Origin: TMP-86 sp031394735
GTDB lineage: Bacteria; Pseudomonadota; Gammaproteobacteria; Steroidobacterales; Steroidobacteraceae
Reading direction: 5' to 3'
NCBI GenBank assembly: GCA_031394735.1
Contig: JANMXI010000361.1
Location: 1-21,263 of the forward strand
Length of the DNA stretch: 21,263 nt
Position numbers and translations under genes: made by a program. Under the pieces are notes generated by a model that saw nothing but the letters and a program-made list of their open reading frames with translations, was not told where the DNA came from and made no database searches. Positions 13,658-20,840 of this stretch are shown here, piece after piece; within the stretch, counting starts at the first letter, position 1, and each line of letters opens with the position of its first letter.

Positions 13658-15415
13658 CTACGTCGCGTGCCCGATGGGGGTCAACGTATCGGGTGGAACG
13701 TTTTGAGGGATGAAATCGTCTTTGGCGCCGGGCACATTGAAGTCATAGGCCCAACGGTAAACGACCGGCAATTGTTTGCCCCAGTTACCGTGCTTGGGTG
13801 GCGAATCGGGCGTTTGCCATTCGAGCGTTGTGGCGCGCCAGGGGTTGCTTCCCGAAGCCTTGCCCTTGAAGGCCGACCACACCAGGTTGAATAAAAACAC
13901 CAATTGCACGGCCGCTACGATCAAAGCGGATATGGTGATCCACTTGTTCATGGTGTGAGCCGATGGCGGGATGAACTGAATGGATTCGCCCCACGCATAG
14001 TAGCGTCGCGGCAATCCAAGGATTCCAAGGTAGTACATCGGCAGATAGATCAGATACGTTCCGATGAACGTGACCCAGAAATGGATTTTGCCCATGGTCT
14101 CATCCAGCATTCGTCCCGTGACGCTCGGGTACCAATGGTAGAGAGCGCCGAACACGACCAGAATCGGCGACACACCCATCACCAGATGGAAATGCGCGAC
14201 CACGAAATAGGTGGCCGACAGCGGCACGTCCACCGTGACGTTGCCAAGAAACAGGCCGGTCAGGCCGCCGTTAATGAATGTGAAGATGAACCCAATCGCG
14301 AACAACATGGGCACATTGAGATGGATGTCGCCGCGCCAAAGTGTAAGCACCCAGTTATAGACTTTGATTGCGGTGGGCACGGCAATGATGAGCGTGGTGG
14401 TGGCGAAGAAGAAGCCGAAGTACGGATTCATGCCGCTCACATACATATGGTGCGCCCACACCACGAAGCTGAGGCAGCCTATCGCCAGAATCGCCCAGAC
14501 CATCATGCGATAGCCGAATATATGTCGTCTCGCGTGGGTGCTGAGAAGATCCGAGACGATACCAAAGGCCGGCAGTGCGACGATGTACACTTCCGGATGA
14601 CCGAAAAACCAAAACAAGTGCTGGAACAACAGCGGGCTGCCGCCGTTGTACGCCAACGGTTGTCCCATGGAGGATATTGCCGGCATGAAGAAGCTCGTGC
14701 CGATCAGGCTGTCCAGCGTCATCATGATGGCGGACACGAATAGCGCCGGAAAGGCCAGCAGGCCCAATACGGTCGCCATGAATATGCCCCAGATCGACAG
14801 CGGCATACGCATCAGCGTCATGCCGCGGCAACGAGCCTGCAGCACGGTCGTGACGTAGTTCAGTCCGCCCATGGTGAATGCCACGATGAAGATGGCAAGC
14901 GAGGCGAGCATGCAGACGATTCCCCATTTCGCGCCGGGTGTGCCGGAGAGAATGGCTTGCGGAGGATACAAAGTCCAACCGGCCCCGGTGGCCCCGCCGG
15001 GAACGAAGAAACCGGCCACCAAAACCAGTACGGCCAGCAAATACACCCAATAGCTCACCATGTTCAGGTACGGAAACACCATGTCGCGCGAGCCGCACAT
15101 CAGGGGAATCAGGTAGTTGCCGAAGCCGCCGAGAAACAACGCGGTGAGCAGGTAGATGACCATGATCATCCCGTGCAAGGTGATGAACTGGTAGTAATTC
15201 TGCGGAGCTATCAGAGAAAAGCTGTTGGGAAAACCAAGTTGCAGGCGCATCAGGACCGACAGCACGAGCGCGACCAAGCCGATGGCAATCGCGGTGATCG
15301 TGTACTGAACGGCAATGACCTTGTGGTCCTGAGACCAGATGTACTTGGTCAAAAAGCTCTGCGGCTCATGGCCTGCATGCGCATGATCGCGGTCGGCAAT
15401 TGCTACGTAGGCCAT
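13658..15415 (-). CDS. coxA: Cytochrome c oxidase subunit I (A1-type haem-copper oxidase)
   Basis: This 585-aa catalytic subunit reduces oxygen to water and pumps protons. Visible ligands are His81 for haem a (TLHGMIM), CuB ligands His273, His322 and His323, the cross-linked Tyr277 in FFGHPEVYI, and His408 (a3) and His410 (a) in VAHFHLVMG. Glu275 in GHPEVY marks type A1 and the end of the D channel, whose entry Asp111 and Asn118 are present. The K channel Lys351 and Thr348 are present in PTAIK, where many homologues have PTGIK. It has at least twelve hydrophobic helices. The start has GGAG upstream. Haem a synthesis and copper-insertion factors are absent from the window. Confidence 0.97.
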   Translation of the reverse strand: MAYVAIADRDHAHAGHEPQSFLTKYIWSQDHKVIAVQYTITAIAIGLVALVLSVLMRLQLGFPNSFSLIAPQNYYQFITLHGMIMVIYLLTALFLGGFGNYLIPLMCGSRDMVFPYLNMVSYWVYLLAVLVLVAGFFVPGGATGAGWTLYPPQAILSGTPGAKWGIVCMLASLAIFIVAFTMGGLNYVTTVLQARCRGMTLMRMPLSIWGIFMATVLGLLAFPALFVSAIMMTLDSLIGTSFFMPAISSMGQPLAYNGGSPLLFQHLFWFFGHPEVYIVALPAFGIVSDLLSTHARRHIFGYRMMVWAILAIGCLSFVVWAHHMYVSGMNPYFGFFFATTTLIIAVPTAIKVYNWVLTLWRGDIHLNVPMLFAIGFIFTFINGGLTGLFLGNVTVDVPLSATYFVVAHFHLVMGVSPILVVFGALYHWYPSVTGRMLDETMGKIHFWVTFIGTYLIYLPMYYLGILGLPRRYYAWGESIQFIPPSAHTMNKWITISALIVAAVQLVFLFNLVWSAFKGKASGSNPWRATTLEWQTPDSPPKHGNWGKQLPVVYRWAYDFNVPGAKDDFIPQNVPPDTLTPIGHAT

Positions 15416-15475
15416 CGGGAACTCCGAATATTCAGTCTGTGATCTTGGATCGAAGGGAAAGGCTGAGTTGTTGCC

Positions 15476-16849
15476 TCAAAGCGAATCGATATGCTTGAGG
15501 ACGTCATCGATCGCCTGCTCATCGCTCAGCGACTTCGCCATCGCTGCCATCTGTGCCCCGCTGAAGTCCTGCGGATGCGTTCCGCGCACACCATCCTTGA
15601 AGTTCTGAAGCTGGCGTTTCATATACCAGTCGCTCATGTGCGATAGCCGCGGAGCGTTCGTCGACCACACTCCTTGACCATCGTTGCCGTGACAATAGGC
15701 ACAGGTTTCGTAGTGGCGTTTGCCCTTCGAAGGGTTCCCCACCAACGTGCCTTGTGCCGGGACGTCGGGCAAGGAACTGATATAGGCCACCACGTTTCTG
15801 ATCGCCGTGTCGTCCGGCAGCATCGCGGCGAATGCAACCATTTGCTTTCCGAACGAATCCTTATCGCCCGCCCCGCGCACGCCGAGCTTGAAATAATGCA
15901 GTTGCTGCGCCAAGTACCAGCCCGCCTGCCCGCTCAACTTCGGTGCGTTCAAAGCCGGGTTTCCTTCGCCTTGCGCGCCGTGGCACGCGCTGCACACGGC
16001 ATAGGCCACCTGGCCTGCCGCGACGTCGCCAGCGACCGCGGCGCGCGTTTGAGCATAAGTGGGCTGCAAACCAAGCCATGACTGAAAATCCTTCTCCTCA
16101 TCGACGACCACCCGGCCACGCATCGTGAAATGCGCCGTGCCGCATAGCTGCTCGCATAACGCATCGAATGCGCCCGTGCGCGTCGGTGTAAGCCAGAAGT
16201 ACGTCACCATGCCGGGTACCATATCCATCTTGACGCGAAACGGCGGCACTGCGAATTGATGCAAGACATCCTTGGCTCGCAGCAAGACTTTCACAGGTTT
16301 GCCCAGTGGCAAATGCAATTCCGGACTCGATACCAGGACGTCATCCTGTCCCTTGGGGTCTTTCGGATCAATCGCGAATGGATTCTCAGGACTGGCGAGG
16401 CGAATGTCCGTGGTACCTAGCACACCGTCCGTCCCGGGAAAGCGGTAGCTGAAGTTCCACTGCTGTCCGACGACCTCAACCTCCGACGTGCCAGGGGGCA
16501 CGGTGACGAACTTGGCCCAGACCAACAAGCCAGGGGCGAGCATGGCGGCAATGCCGATCGTGGTTACGATCGTGAGCCACCATTCGAGTTTCTTGTCCTC
16601 CGGCTGGTAGTGCGACTTCAGGCCCTTACGATGCCGGTATCGTATGACGGCGTATGCCATGAACAGGTTGATCGCGACGAACACGACGCCCGTGACCCAG
16701 AAGGTAAGGTTCACAGTCTGGTCCATCGTCGTCCAATTCGAGGCGATTGGTGTAAACCACCAAGGGCTCAAAAAATGGAACAATACCGTGCCCACGACCA
16801 AAGCGATCAGTGCATAAGCAAGTACCACCGGCACCCCCTGCGATCCCAC
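15476..16849 (-). CDS. coxB: Cytochrome c oxidase subunit II with two fused cytochrome c domains (caa3-like)
   Basis: This 457-aa subunit accepts electrons for subunit I. It has three N-terminal hydrophobic helices (about 7-27, 49-70, 91-112), one more than the standard hairpin, and no obvious signal peptide. The CuA domain has ligands His197, Cys232, Cys236, His240 and Met243 (CEQLCGTAHFTM). Two class I cytochrome c domains follow, with CSACH (286-290) and CAYCH (383-387) and downstream methionines in GKQM and GAQM that could be axial ligands. The diheme tail would let the enzyme take electrons from soluble or membrane cytochromes such as the one encoded at 17995. The GTG at 16849 is the chosen start; the exact start is uncertain. 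Confidence 0.96.
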   Translation of the reverse strand: MGSQGVPVVLAYALIALVVGTVLFHFLSPWWFTPIASNWTTMDQTVNLTFWVTGVVFVAINLFMAYAVIRYRHRKGLKSHYQPEDKKLEWWLTIVTTIGIAAMLAPGLLVWAKFVTVPPGTSEVEVVGQQWNFSYRFPGTDGVLGTTDIRLASPENPFAIDPKDPKGQDDVLVSSPELHLPLGKPVKVLLRAKDVLHQFAVPPFRVKMDMVPGMVTYFWLTPTRTGAFDALCEQLCGTAHFTMRGRVVVDEEKDFQSWLGLQPTYAQTRAAVAGDVAAGQVAYAVCSACHGAQGEGNPALNAPKLSGQAGWYLAQQLHYFKLGVRGAGDKDSFGKQMVAFAAMLPDDTAIRNVVAYISSLPDVPAQGTLVGNPSKGKRHYETCAYCHGNDGQGVWSTNAPRLSHMSDWYMKRQLQNFKDGVRGTHPQDFSGAQMAAMAKSLSDEQAIDDVLKHIDSL

Positions 16850-16873
16850 TCCACATCAAATGGACCAAGCTCG

Positions 16874-17425
16874 CTAAGTCGGAGACTCTGAAACTTTTCG
16901 CACGCTGCTGAACGGATTGATGAAGTGCGAATCGATCGCCGCCAATTCAGCGTCAGAATGCTTCTCGCGCATCATACTGAGAACGACCTGCTCACGGTGC
17001 TTGCGGACATAGACCAATACCAGGTATTTGCCCGCCACCAAATCATCGTGAAACTTAGCGAGCTTCTTATTCTCGCTATCGATACCCACAAGTCCACCTT
17101 CCCAGGCGCCGAACAACGTAGCCACCCCTACCAGGATCGCGTAAACGAACACCGGCACCTCATGTTCGCCAAAGGGCTTCATGAACATGAGCAATCCAAT
17201 GCCCGCCAATCCGATCAGAAATCCGAGCGTGGCGCCAATGAACCCATCACGCACGATATCCAAGGTCTCGAAGTAGTTGCTCGAATGGATGTGGTGCCGC
17301 TTTAGGCCCAACTCATCGCGGGAAATGACATGCAAGTAGAAATCTTTGACGCCGGCAGCATGCAGATCGGCCGAAACCTGCTCGGTTGTTGCCAATGTTG
17401 GCGTGAGAAAATAAAGGCATTTCAT
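16874..17425 (-). CDS. Unrecognised two-TM protein heading the cox cluster
   Basis: This 183-aa protein is the first gene of the leftward cox arm, 24 nt upstream of coxB. The N-terminal 50 residues look like a small soluble alpha/beta domain (MKCLYFLTPTLATTEQVSADLHAAGVKDFYLHVISRD). Two glycine-rich hydrophobic helices follow (about 63-84, GATLGFLIGLAGIGLLMFM, and 91-112), then a soluble C-terminal domain (LVYVRKHREQVVLSMMREKH). This layout resembles DUF1269/general stress YflT-like membrane proteins, but I cannot assign a family with confidence. Position suggests a role in oxidase assembly or regulation. The ATG at 17425 leaves a 353-nt divergent region upstream. Confidence 0.75.
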   Translation of the reverse strand: MKCLYFLTPTLATTEQVSADLHAAGVKDFYLHVISRDELGLKRHHIHSSNYFETLDIVRDGFIGATLGFLIGLAGIGLLMFMKPFGEHEVPVFVYAILVGVATLFGAWEGGLVGIDSENKKLAKFHDDLVAGKYLVLVYVRKHREQVVLSMMREKHSDAELAAIDSHFINPFSSVRKVSESPT

Positions 17426-17778
17426 GGCTTTCCCCGCGACGTGTTGGACGGCGGCCTATGAACAAGTTCTCTTTACCAATCGCTCACCAGGCGTTGCTTT
17501 TTTCGATTGCCCTGAGCTCCAGCCGTCGCGAGTATCGCACCGCAACGGCCGCATTGGAAGCGGCGCAACCGCAGCGCAGTACGCGTTTGCATCAAAACGC
17601 ATTGCAGCATGACGCATTGCGCCGCAACAAACCGCTACGCCCATCAACTCTATCCTTCGTATGTAATCGAAGGCAACGCTGCCGATCAGTCGCGCCGCAA
17701 ATTCCTAAGCATGCAGTGTTCAGAACATCGCATGCTAAGATTCATGCGGCTTTGGCAGTCACTTTACGGGGGGAAACA
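17426..17778. promoter_or_regulatory. Divergent control region of the oxidase block
   Basis: This 353-nt region separates the leftward cox arm from the rightward HIG1/cytochrome arm. It contains a perfect 6-bp inverted repeat CCTTCG (17654-17659) and CGAAGG (17668-17673), a direct repeat ACGCATTGC near 17597-17619, and the 35-bp palindrome listed separately. An open frame runs through it in phase with the downstream gene, but its composition and lack of a ribosome binding site argue against coding. No clear -35/-10 pair was identified. Confidence 0.5.
17705..17739. promoter_or_regulatory. 35-bp interrupted palindrome, candidate operator
   Basis: Outer arms CTAAGCATGC (17705-17714) and GCATGCTAAG (17730-17739) match at 9 of 10 positions. 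Inner arms TGTTC (17717-17721) and GAACA (17723-17727) match perfectly around a single central A at 17722. In all, 14 of 17 symmetric pairs are complementary. The one-base centre makes it more likely a DNA binding site for a dimeric regulator than an RNA hairpin. It lies 39 nt upstream of the HIG1-type gene start. Confidence 0.55.
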
Positions 17779-17967
17779 ATGGACCTGTTTACAATTGTCA
17801 TCATCGCCGCGATGTTGATCACCGTGGCTGTCATGTTTCTGGGAGTGCTGGCGATGTCAGGCGGAGGCGCAACCGATGCAACCGTCAGCACACCGCTCAT
17901 GTGGCTTCGGGTCGGATTTCAGGCGCTCACAATATTGCTGTTGATCATTGCAATACAGTTGCGCTGA
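17779..17967 (+). CDS. HIG1-type twin transmembrane protein
   Basis: This 62-aa protein has two hydrophobic helices (about 3-26 and 43-60) joined by a short Gly-rich loop (SGGGATDATVS). TPLMWLRVGFQALTILLLIIAI resembles the second half of bacterial HIG1-domain or twin-TM proteins, where (L/M)R.RV..Q is conserved. HIG1 proteins are known as assembly or supercomplex factors of cytochrome c oxidase, so its position beside the cox cluster is consistent. The ATG at 17779 has GGGGGGAAACA immediately before it. A longer in-frame reading back to 17458 is rejected. It is followed after 27 nt by the cytochrome gene, probably in one transcript. Confidence 0.75.
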   Translation: MDLFTIVIIAAMLITVAVMFLGVLAMSGGGATDATVSTPLMWLRVGFQALTILLLIIAIQLR

Positions 17968-17994
17968 CGCAGCCTGGAAGTGCAGGGAAACATC

Positions 17995-18501
17995 ATGGCT
18001 AACACCACGCCGACTGATAAACATTTCTTCAACTCATTCAGTTTGATACTTGGCATCCTGATTGTCGTTGCGATCGTTTTGTTCGCGTTCGCAAGGTTGA
18101 TTGGATTAAATAGCCAGGGAGCGAATTTGATGCAGGAGCCGCTGCGCCTCAAGGATATCCAGCAGAACATAGCACCTGTGGCACAAGTCGCAATTGCGGG
18201 TCGAGACAATTCCGCATTGGCAATTTTGGTCGCCCCGAGCTCCGCCAATGCGGCGGCAGTGCCAGCCACTGGTGAACAGGCATTCACCAGCGTCTGCTCC
18301 GCATGTCATTCGTCGGGCATTAATGGGGCGCCAAAAATAGGCGATCATGTGGCATGGGCGCCGCGCCTAGCCCAAGGGAAAGATGCAATGTACGCCAGTG
18401 CCATCGGCGGTAAAGGTAATATGCCGCCGCGCGGTGGCACTACTTGGCCTGATGCGACGATTCGCATGTCTGTTGATTACCTGGTGGCGTTGAATAAGTA
18501 A
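17995..18501 (+). CDS. Membrane-anchored cytochrome c5-like monohaem protein
   Basis: This 168-aa protein has an uncleaved N-terminal helix (about 13-35), a periplasmic linker of about 55 residues, and one cytochrome c domain. The domain has CSACH at 101-105, then GINGAPKIGD, WAPRLAQGKDAMYASAIGGKGNMPPRGG with the likely axial Met143, and a final SVDYLVALNK. The pattern GAPKIGD...MPPRGG is typical of cytochrome c5-type domains. It is a candidate electron donor to the diheme subunit II of the neighbouring oxidase. The start is the ATG at 17995 with an AGGGA ribosome binding site. An IS6-type end begins 15 nt after its stop codon. Confidence 0.92.
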   Translation: MANTTPTDKHFFNSFSLILGILIVVAIVLFAFARLIGLNSQGANLMQEPLRLKDIQQNIAPVAQVAIAGRDNSALAILVAPSSANAAAVPATGEQAFTSVCSACHSSGINGAPKIGDHVAWAPRLAQGKDAMYASAIGGKGNMPPRGGTTWPDATIRMSVDYLVALNK

Positions 18502-18515
18502 CCATTCCTCGGCAG

Positions 18516-18825
18516 GGTTCAGTTGCATCTGGGGATTTCGAGGCGGCAAGGCGGCATCGACACGCATCAAGCCATCATTGGGCGAGGGCTCGCCCCCAAA
18601 GAACATTGAGCGGCAGGGCCCAGCTGCGCTGTCCCCTGCCCAGACTGAATTGGCGCTTTCCGATCCGGTTCGCCAACTCGATACCGGCCAGGACGATGCT
18701 GGCATTCGTGAAGGACTTGAAACCGAGCATGCAGGCGCATCGACGTTTGATGGCGCGATGGTCCTGCTCGACTATAAAGGTCTCTTTGGTATACATGGGT
18801 TCCCGTTCGAATTTATCGGAATCCA
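18516..18825 (-). mobile_element. Remnant of an IS6-family insertion sequence (right end plus transposase 3' part)
   Basis: The inverted repeat GGTTCAGTTGCATCTGGGG at 18516-18534 is an IS6-type terminus and matches the mini-element ends at about 19 of 22 bases. Inside it, on the minus strand, lies the C-terminal part of an IS6 transposase. The left end and most of the transposase are missing, replaced just past 18825 by the vapB gene. No intact copy exists in the window, so this element cannot move itself. Confidence 0.8.
18575..18820 (-). pseudogene. IS6-family DDE transposase, C-terminal fragment
   Basis: About 80 residues are recognisable. KFEREPMYTKETFIVEQDHRAIKRRC, ACMLGFKSF and LAGIELANRIGKRQFSLG match the end of IS6/IS240 transposases. 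The final DDE glutamate is in VEQDHRAIK. The reading frame ends at a normal stop (18575). Upstream coding for the first about 150 residues, including both catalytic aspartates, is absent. An open frame continues to 19138 but is antisense to vapB and not homologous. The fragment is non-functional. Confidence 0.85.
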
Positions 18826-18844
18826 TTATGCTAGAGTCTGGAAT

Positions 18845-19048
18845 ATGAAAACCACCGTTGATATTCCAGATGCCGACCTCGACGAAGCCATGCGCCTGAC
18901 TCGCGCGAAGACGAAAAAGGAGGCTATCGTCACCGCGATCCGCGAGTTCAATCGCAAGCGCCGGATGGCCGAACTCGTCAAGCACGCCGGCACCTGCGAC
19001 CAGCTCATCAGCGCCGAGGAACTGCAGTCCCAGCGACGACGGGGGTAA
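18845..19048 (+). CDS. vapB: VapB-family antitoxin
   Basis: This 67-aa protein is the antitoxin partner of the VapC nuclease that follows. The N-terminus MKTTVDIPDADLDEAMRLTRAKTKKEAIVTAIREFNRK is a ribbon-helix-helix DNA-binding domain of the VapB type. The C-terminal about 25 residues (ELVKHAGTCDQLISAEEL) would fold onto the toxin and block it. Antitoxins of this kind repress their own operon. The gene starts about 20 nt after the last recognisable transposase codon of the IS6 remnant, so its promoter region may have been disturbed or supplied by the remnant. The gap to vapC is 5 nt. Confidence 0.88.
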   Translation: MKTTVDIPDADLDEAMRLTRAKTKKEAIVTAIREFNRKRRMAELVKHAGTCDQLISAEELQSQRRRG

Positions 19049-19053
19049 GACGA

Positions 19054-19425
19054 TTGATCCTTGTCGATACCTCCTCTTGGATTCATTTCCTTCGTCCCGA
19101 GGGCGATGAGAGCGTGCGCGAGCGAGTGCGGCAGGCACTTCGATCCGGGGACGCCTGCTGGTGTGTGATGGTCAGACTCGAACTCTGGAATGGGGCAGGG
19201 GGAGATCGCGACAAGAAGGTGCTGCGGGACTTCGAGCGGTTGTTGCCGGACCTCACCGTCGATGCGCAGGTGTGGCAGCTCTCATTGGACTTGGCGAGAA
19301 AGGCCCGGTCGGTGGGAGTCACCGTGCCGGCGACCGATGTACTCATTGCGGCCTGTGCCCGTCGGCATCAGGCGGGGTTGGAGCATGCGGATTCGGACTT
19401 CAAATTGCTTGCCAAGATCGATTAG
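19054..19425 (+). CDS. vapC: VapC-family PIN-domain ribonuclease toxin
   Basis: This 123-aa PIN domain has the expected acidic residues: Asp5 in ILVDTSSWI, Glu43 in RLELWNG, Asp95 in PATDVLIAA and Asp113/Asp115 in HADSDFKLL. VapC toxins cleave tRNA or rRNA and are held inactive by VapB. The start is a TTG at 19054 with GGGGGT upstream, 5 nt after vapB. A weak start codon in the toxin gene would keep toxin below antitoxin. All catalytic positions appear intact, so the pair is probably functional. It sits between two IS6-type relics, consistent with acquisition with mobile DNA. Confidence 0.88.
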   Translation: MILVDTSSWIHFLRPEGDESVRERVRQALRSGDACWCVMVRLELWNGAGGDRDKKVLRDFERLLPDLTVDAQVWQLSLDLARKARSVGVTVPATDVLIAACARRHQAGLEHADSDFKLLAKID

Positions 19426-19448
19426 GTGGCAATCGTGCCGATTACCTA

Positions 19449-19620
19449 GGATTTGTTGCATTTAGGGATTGTCGATTCGGATGTGTCGTTCGAGGACTTG
19501 GAGGCGAGGGATTGAATCATCTCGGAGTCCGGAATCTCAGAGACTTAGAGCGCCGGCGAATTGACGTCCTCCGAAATCCCACGCGGTAGCCTTGGTCTGA
19601 TCCGCAGATGCAACAGAACC
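19449..19620. mobile_element. 172-bp non-autonomous mini-element with IS6-type ends (copy 2)
   Basis: This is the second copy of the element at 11444-11616, same orientation and almost the same length. The right end read from the other strand is GGTTCTGTTGCATCTGCGG. The left end GGATTTGTTGCATTTAGGG is more decayed. The best conserved blocks are the segment after the left end (GGGATTGTCGATTCG) and the last 45 bp. No transposase is encoded and no target duplication was found. It begins 24 nt after vapC and ends about 30 nt before the truncated IS66 tnpC. Confidence 0.72.
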
Positions 19621-19627
19621 GAATTGC

Positions 19628-20356
19628 TCAAAGCGTAGGACAGGTGTGTCTGGCCAAGGCGGCTACCAACGGTCCGAGCAACTCACTGCTGCCCGCTACC
19701 CACTGCATCAGCGTCGTGCGGCTGATCGTAAGTCCTGCGTGGGCAAAAATCTGGCACTGCCGATACAAGGGCAGGTGGAAGGCGTATTTCCAACTCAAGA
19801 TCAGCGCCAACAGCGAGGCGCCGGCAAAACTCTTCTCGAGCGGGCGCGCAGGCGCCGCTGCCTGCACGATGATCGAGCAGGAGGAGCAGCGCTTCTTGGG
19901 GCGGATGTGCCGCGTTACCGTGAAGGTCACGGTCTTTACATCCAGTATTTCCGCGCTATCGGATCCCAATAGCCCCAACGGGCCGCCGCACCCCGGGCAG
20001 GCGCACTCAGCAGGTTCGATCGTATTGTCGATCCGCTCAAAGTGTTCGGGCAAGTGTTGGCGGCGCACGGGGTGCTGTTTGTCGAGCACCACGGCGGCCA
20101 GCCTCGATGCGGGCGTGAGCGCCGCACTCGCCACGAGCGCTTCCAGCTCCAGTGCCATCTGCTCGACGCCCTGCATCTGTTCACAGGATTGCCCGAAGCG
20201 AAAACGGCGCAGCTTTGCCAACTGGAACTTCAGGTGCTCGATCTGGCGTTGCTGCGTACGCAGGTCCACGCTTTGGCTTGTGACCAGCGCGTGATGCTCC
20301 ACCAGCAGTCGCTGTAATTGCATCACATCGGTGGGCAGAGCGTTGGTATCGAGCAC
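19628..20356 (-). pseudogene. tnpC: IS66 TnpC transposase, truncated N-terminal half
   Basis: This 242-residue reading frame covers the N-terminal half of an IS66-family TnpC, normally about 500 aa. The leucine-zipper-like start (VMQLQRLLVEHHALVTSQ...LKFQLAKLRRFRFGQSCEQ) is followed by a zinc-finger-like cysteine segment (CACPGCGGPL and PKKRCSSCS) and the start of the transposase domain (FAGASLLALILSWKYAFHLPLYRQ...TLMQWVAGSSELLGPLVAALARH). Homology stops there, and a few unrelated codons (TCPTL) lead to a stop. The DDE catalytic core is lost, so the element is dead in cis. The start is the GTG at 20356. Confidence 0.88.
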
Positions 20357-20465
20357 GCACTGATTATACGCGCGGCGCGATCAGCATGCGCACGTGATTG
20401 GCTGTTATTACAGTGCTTTGCTGCTTATTTGCCGTTCTCGCTTTACTTCCATTACCGCAATGACT

Positions 20466-20840
20466 TCACGCCGCGCGCGTCGGCACGATGCGATCCGGAT
20501 CAATTGGCGCCAACGTCGTGCGTCGCGCTCGCCGCCAATCAATCCCCTCCAGCAGCATCGACAGTTCCGCGTTACTCAACCCGATCGTGCCCGTCGCTGT
20601 TTGCGGCCACACAAATTTTCCCCCGTCGAGCCGCTTCGACAGAAGACACATCCCATCGCCGCTGTACCACAAAATCTTCAACCGGTTGCCGCGCCGGCCA
20701 CGGAACACGAACAGATGGCCGGCGTAAGGGTCGGCGGCCAATTGCGTTTGCACCAGTGCGGCTAGACCATCGAAGCCGCGGCGCATATCCGTCGCGCCGC
20801 ACGCCAGCCAAATCCGCGCTCCGTGCGGCATCCCGATCAT
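20466..20840 (-). CDS. tnpB: IS66 accessory protein TnpB
   Basis: This 124-aa protein is the conserved IS66 Orf2/TnpB, needed for transposition but of unclear biochemical role. Landmarks are GARIWLACGATDMRRGFDGLAALVQ, PYAGHLFVFRGRRGNRLKILWYSGDGMCLLSKRL and the GKFVWP segment, all typical. The start is the ATG at 20840, overlapping the tnpA stop in ATGA; the frame is open further upstream but only within tnpA. It appears full length. A gap of 109 nt separates it from tnpC. Confidence 0.93.
   Translation of the reverse strand: MIGMPHGARIWLACGATDMRRGFDGLAALVQTQLAADPYAGHLFVFRGRRGNRLKILWYSGDGMCLLSKRLDGGKFVWPQTATGTIGLSNAELSMLLEGIDWRRARRTTLAPIDPDRIVPTRAA

Noticed and set aside
17458..17778. 107-codon N-terminal extension of the HIG1-like frame
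   Set aside because: Its sequence is Arg/His/Gln-rich with no domain, it contains the 35-bp palindrome, and the inner ATG has a strong ribosome binding site and the normal family length.
18828..19138. Upstream continuation of the IS6 transposase frame on the minus strand
   Set aside because: The translated sequence has no IS6 similarity beyond the first few residues and is antisense to vapB and vapC.
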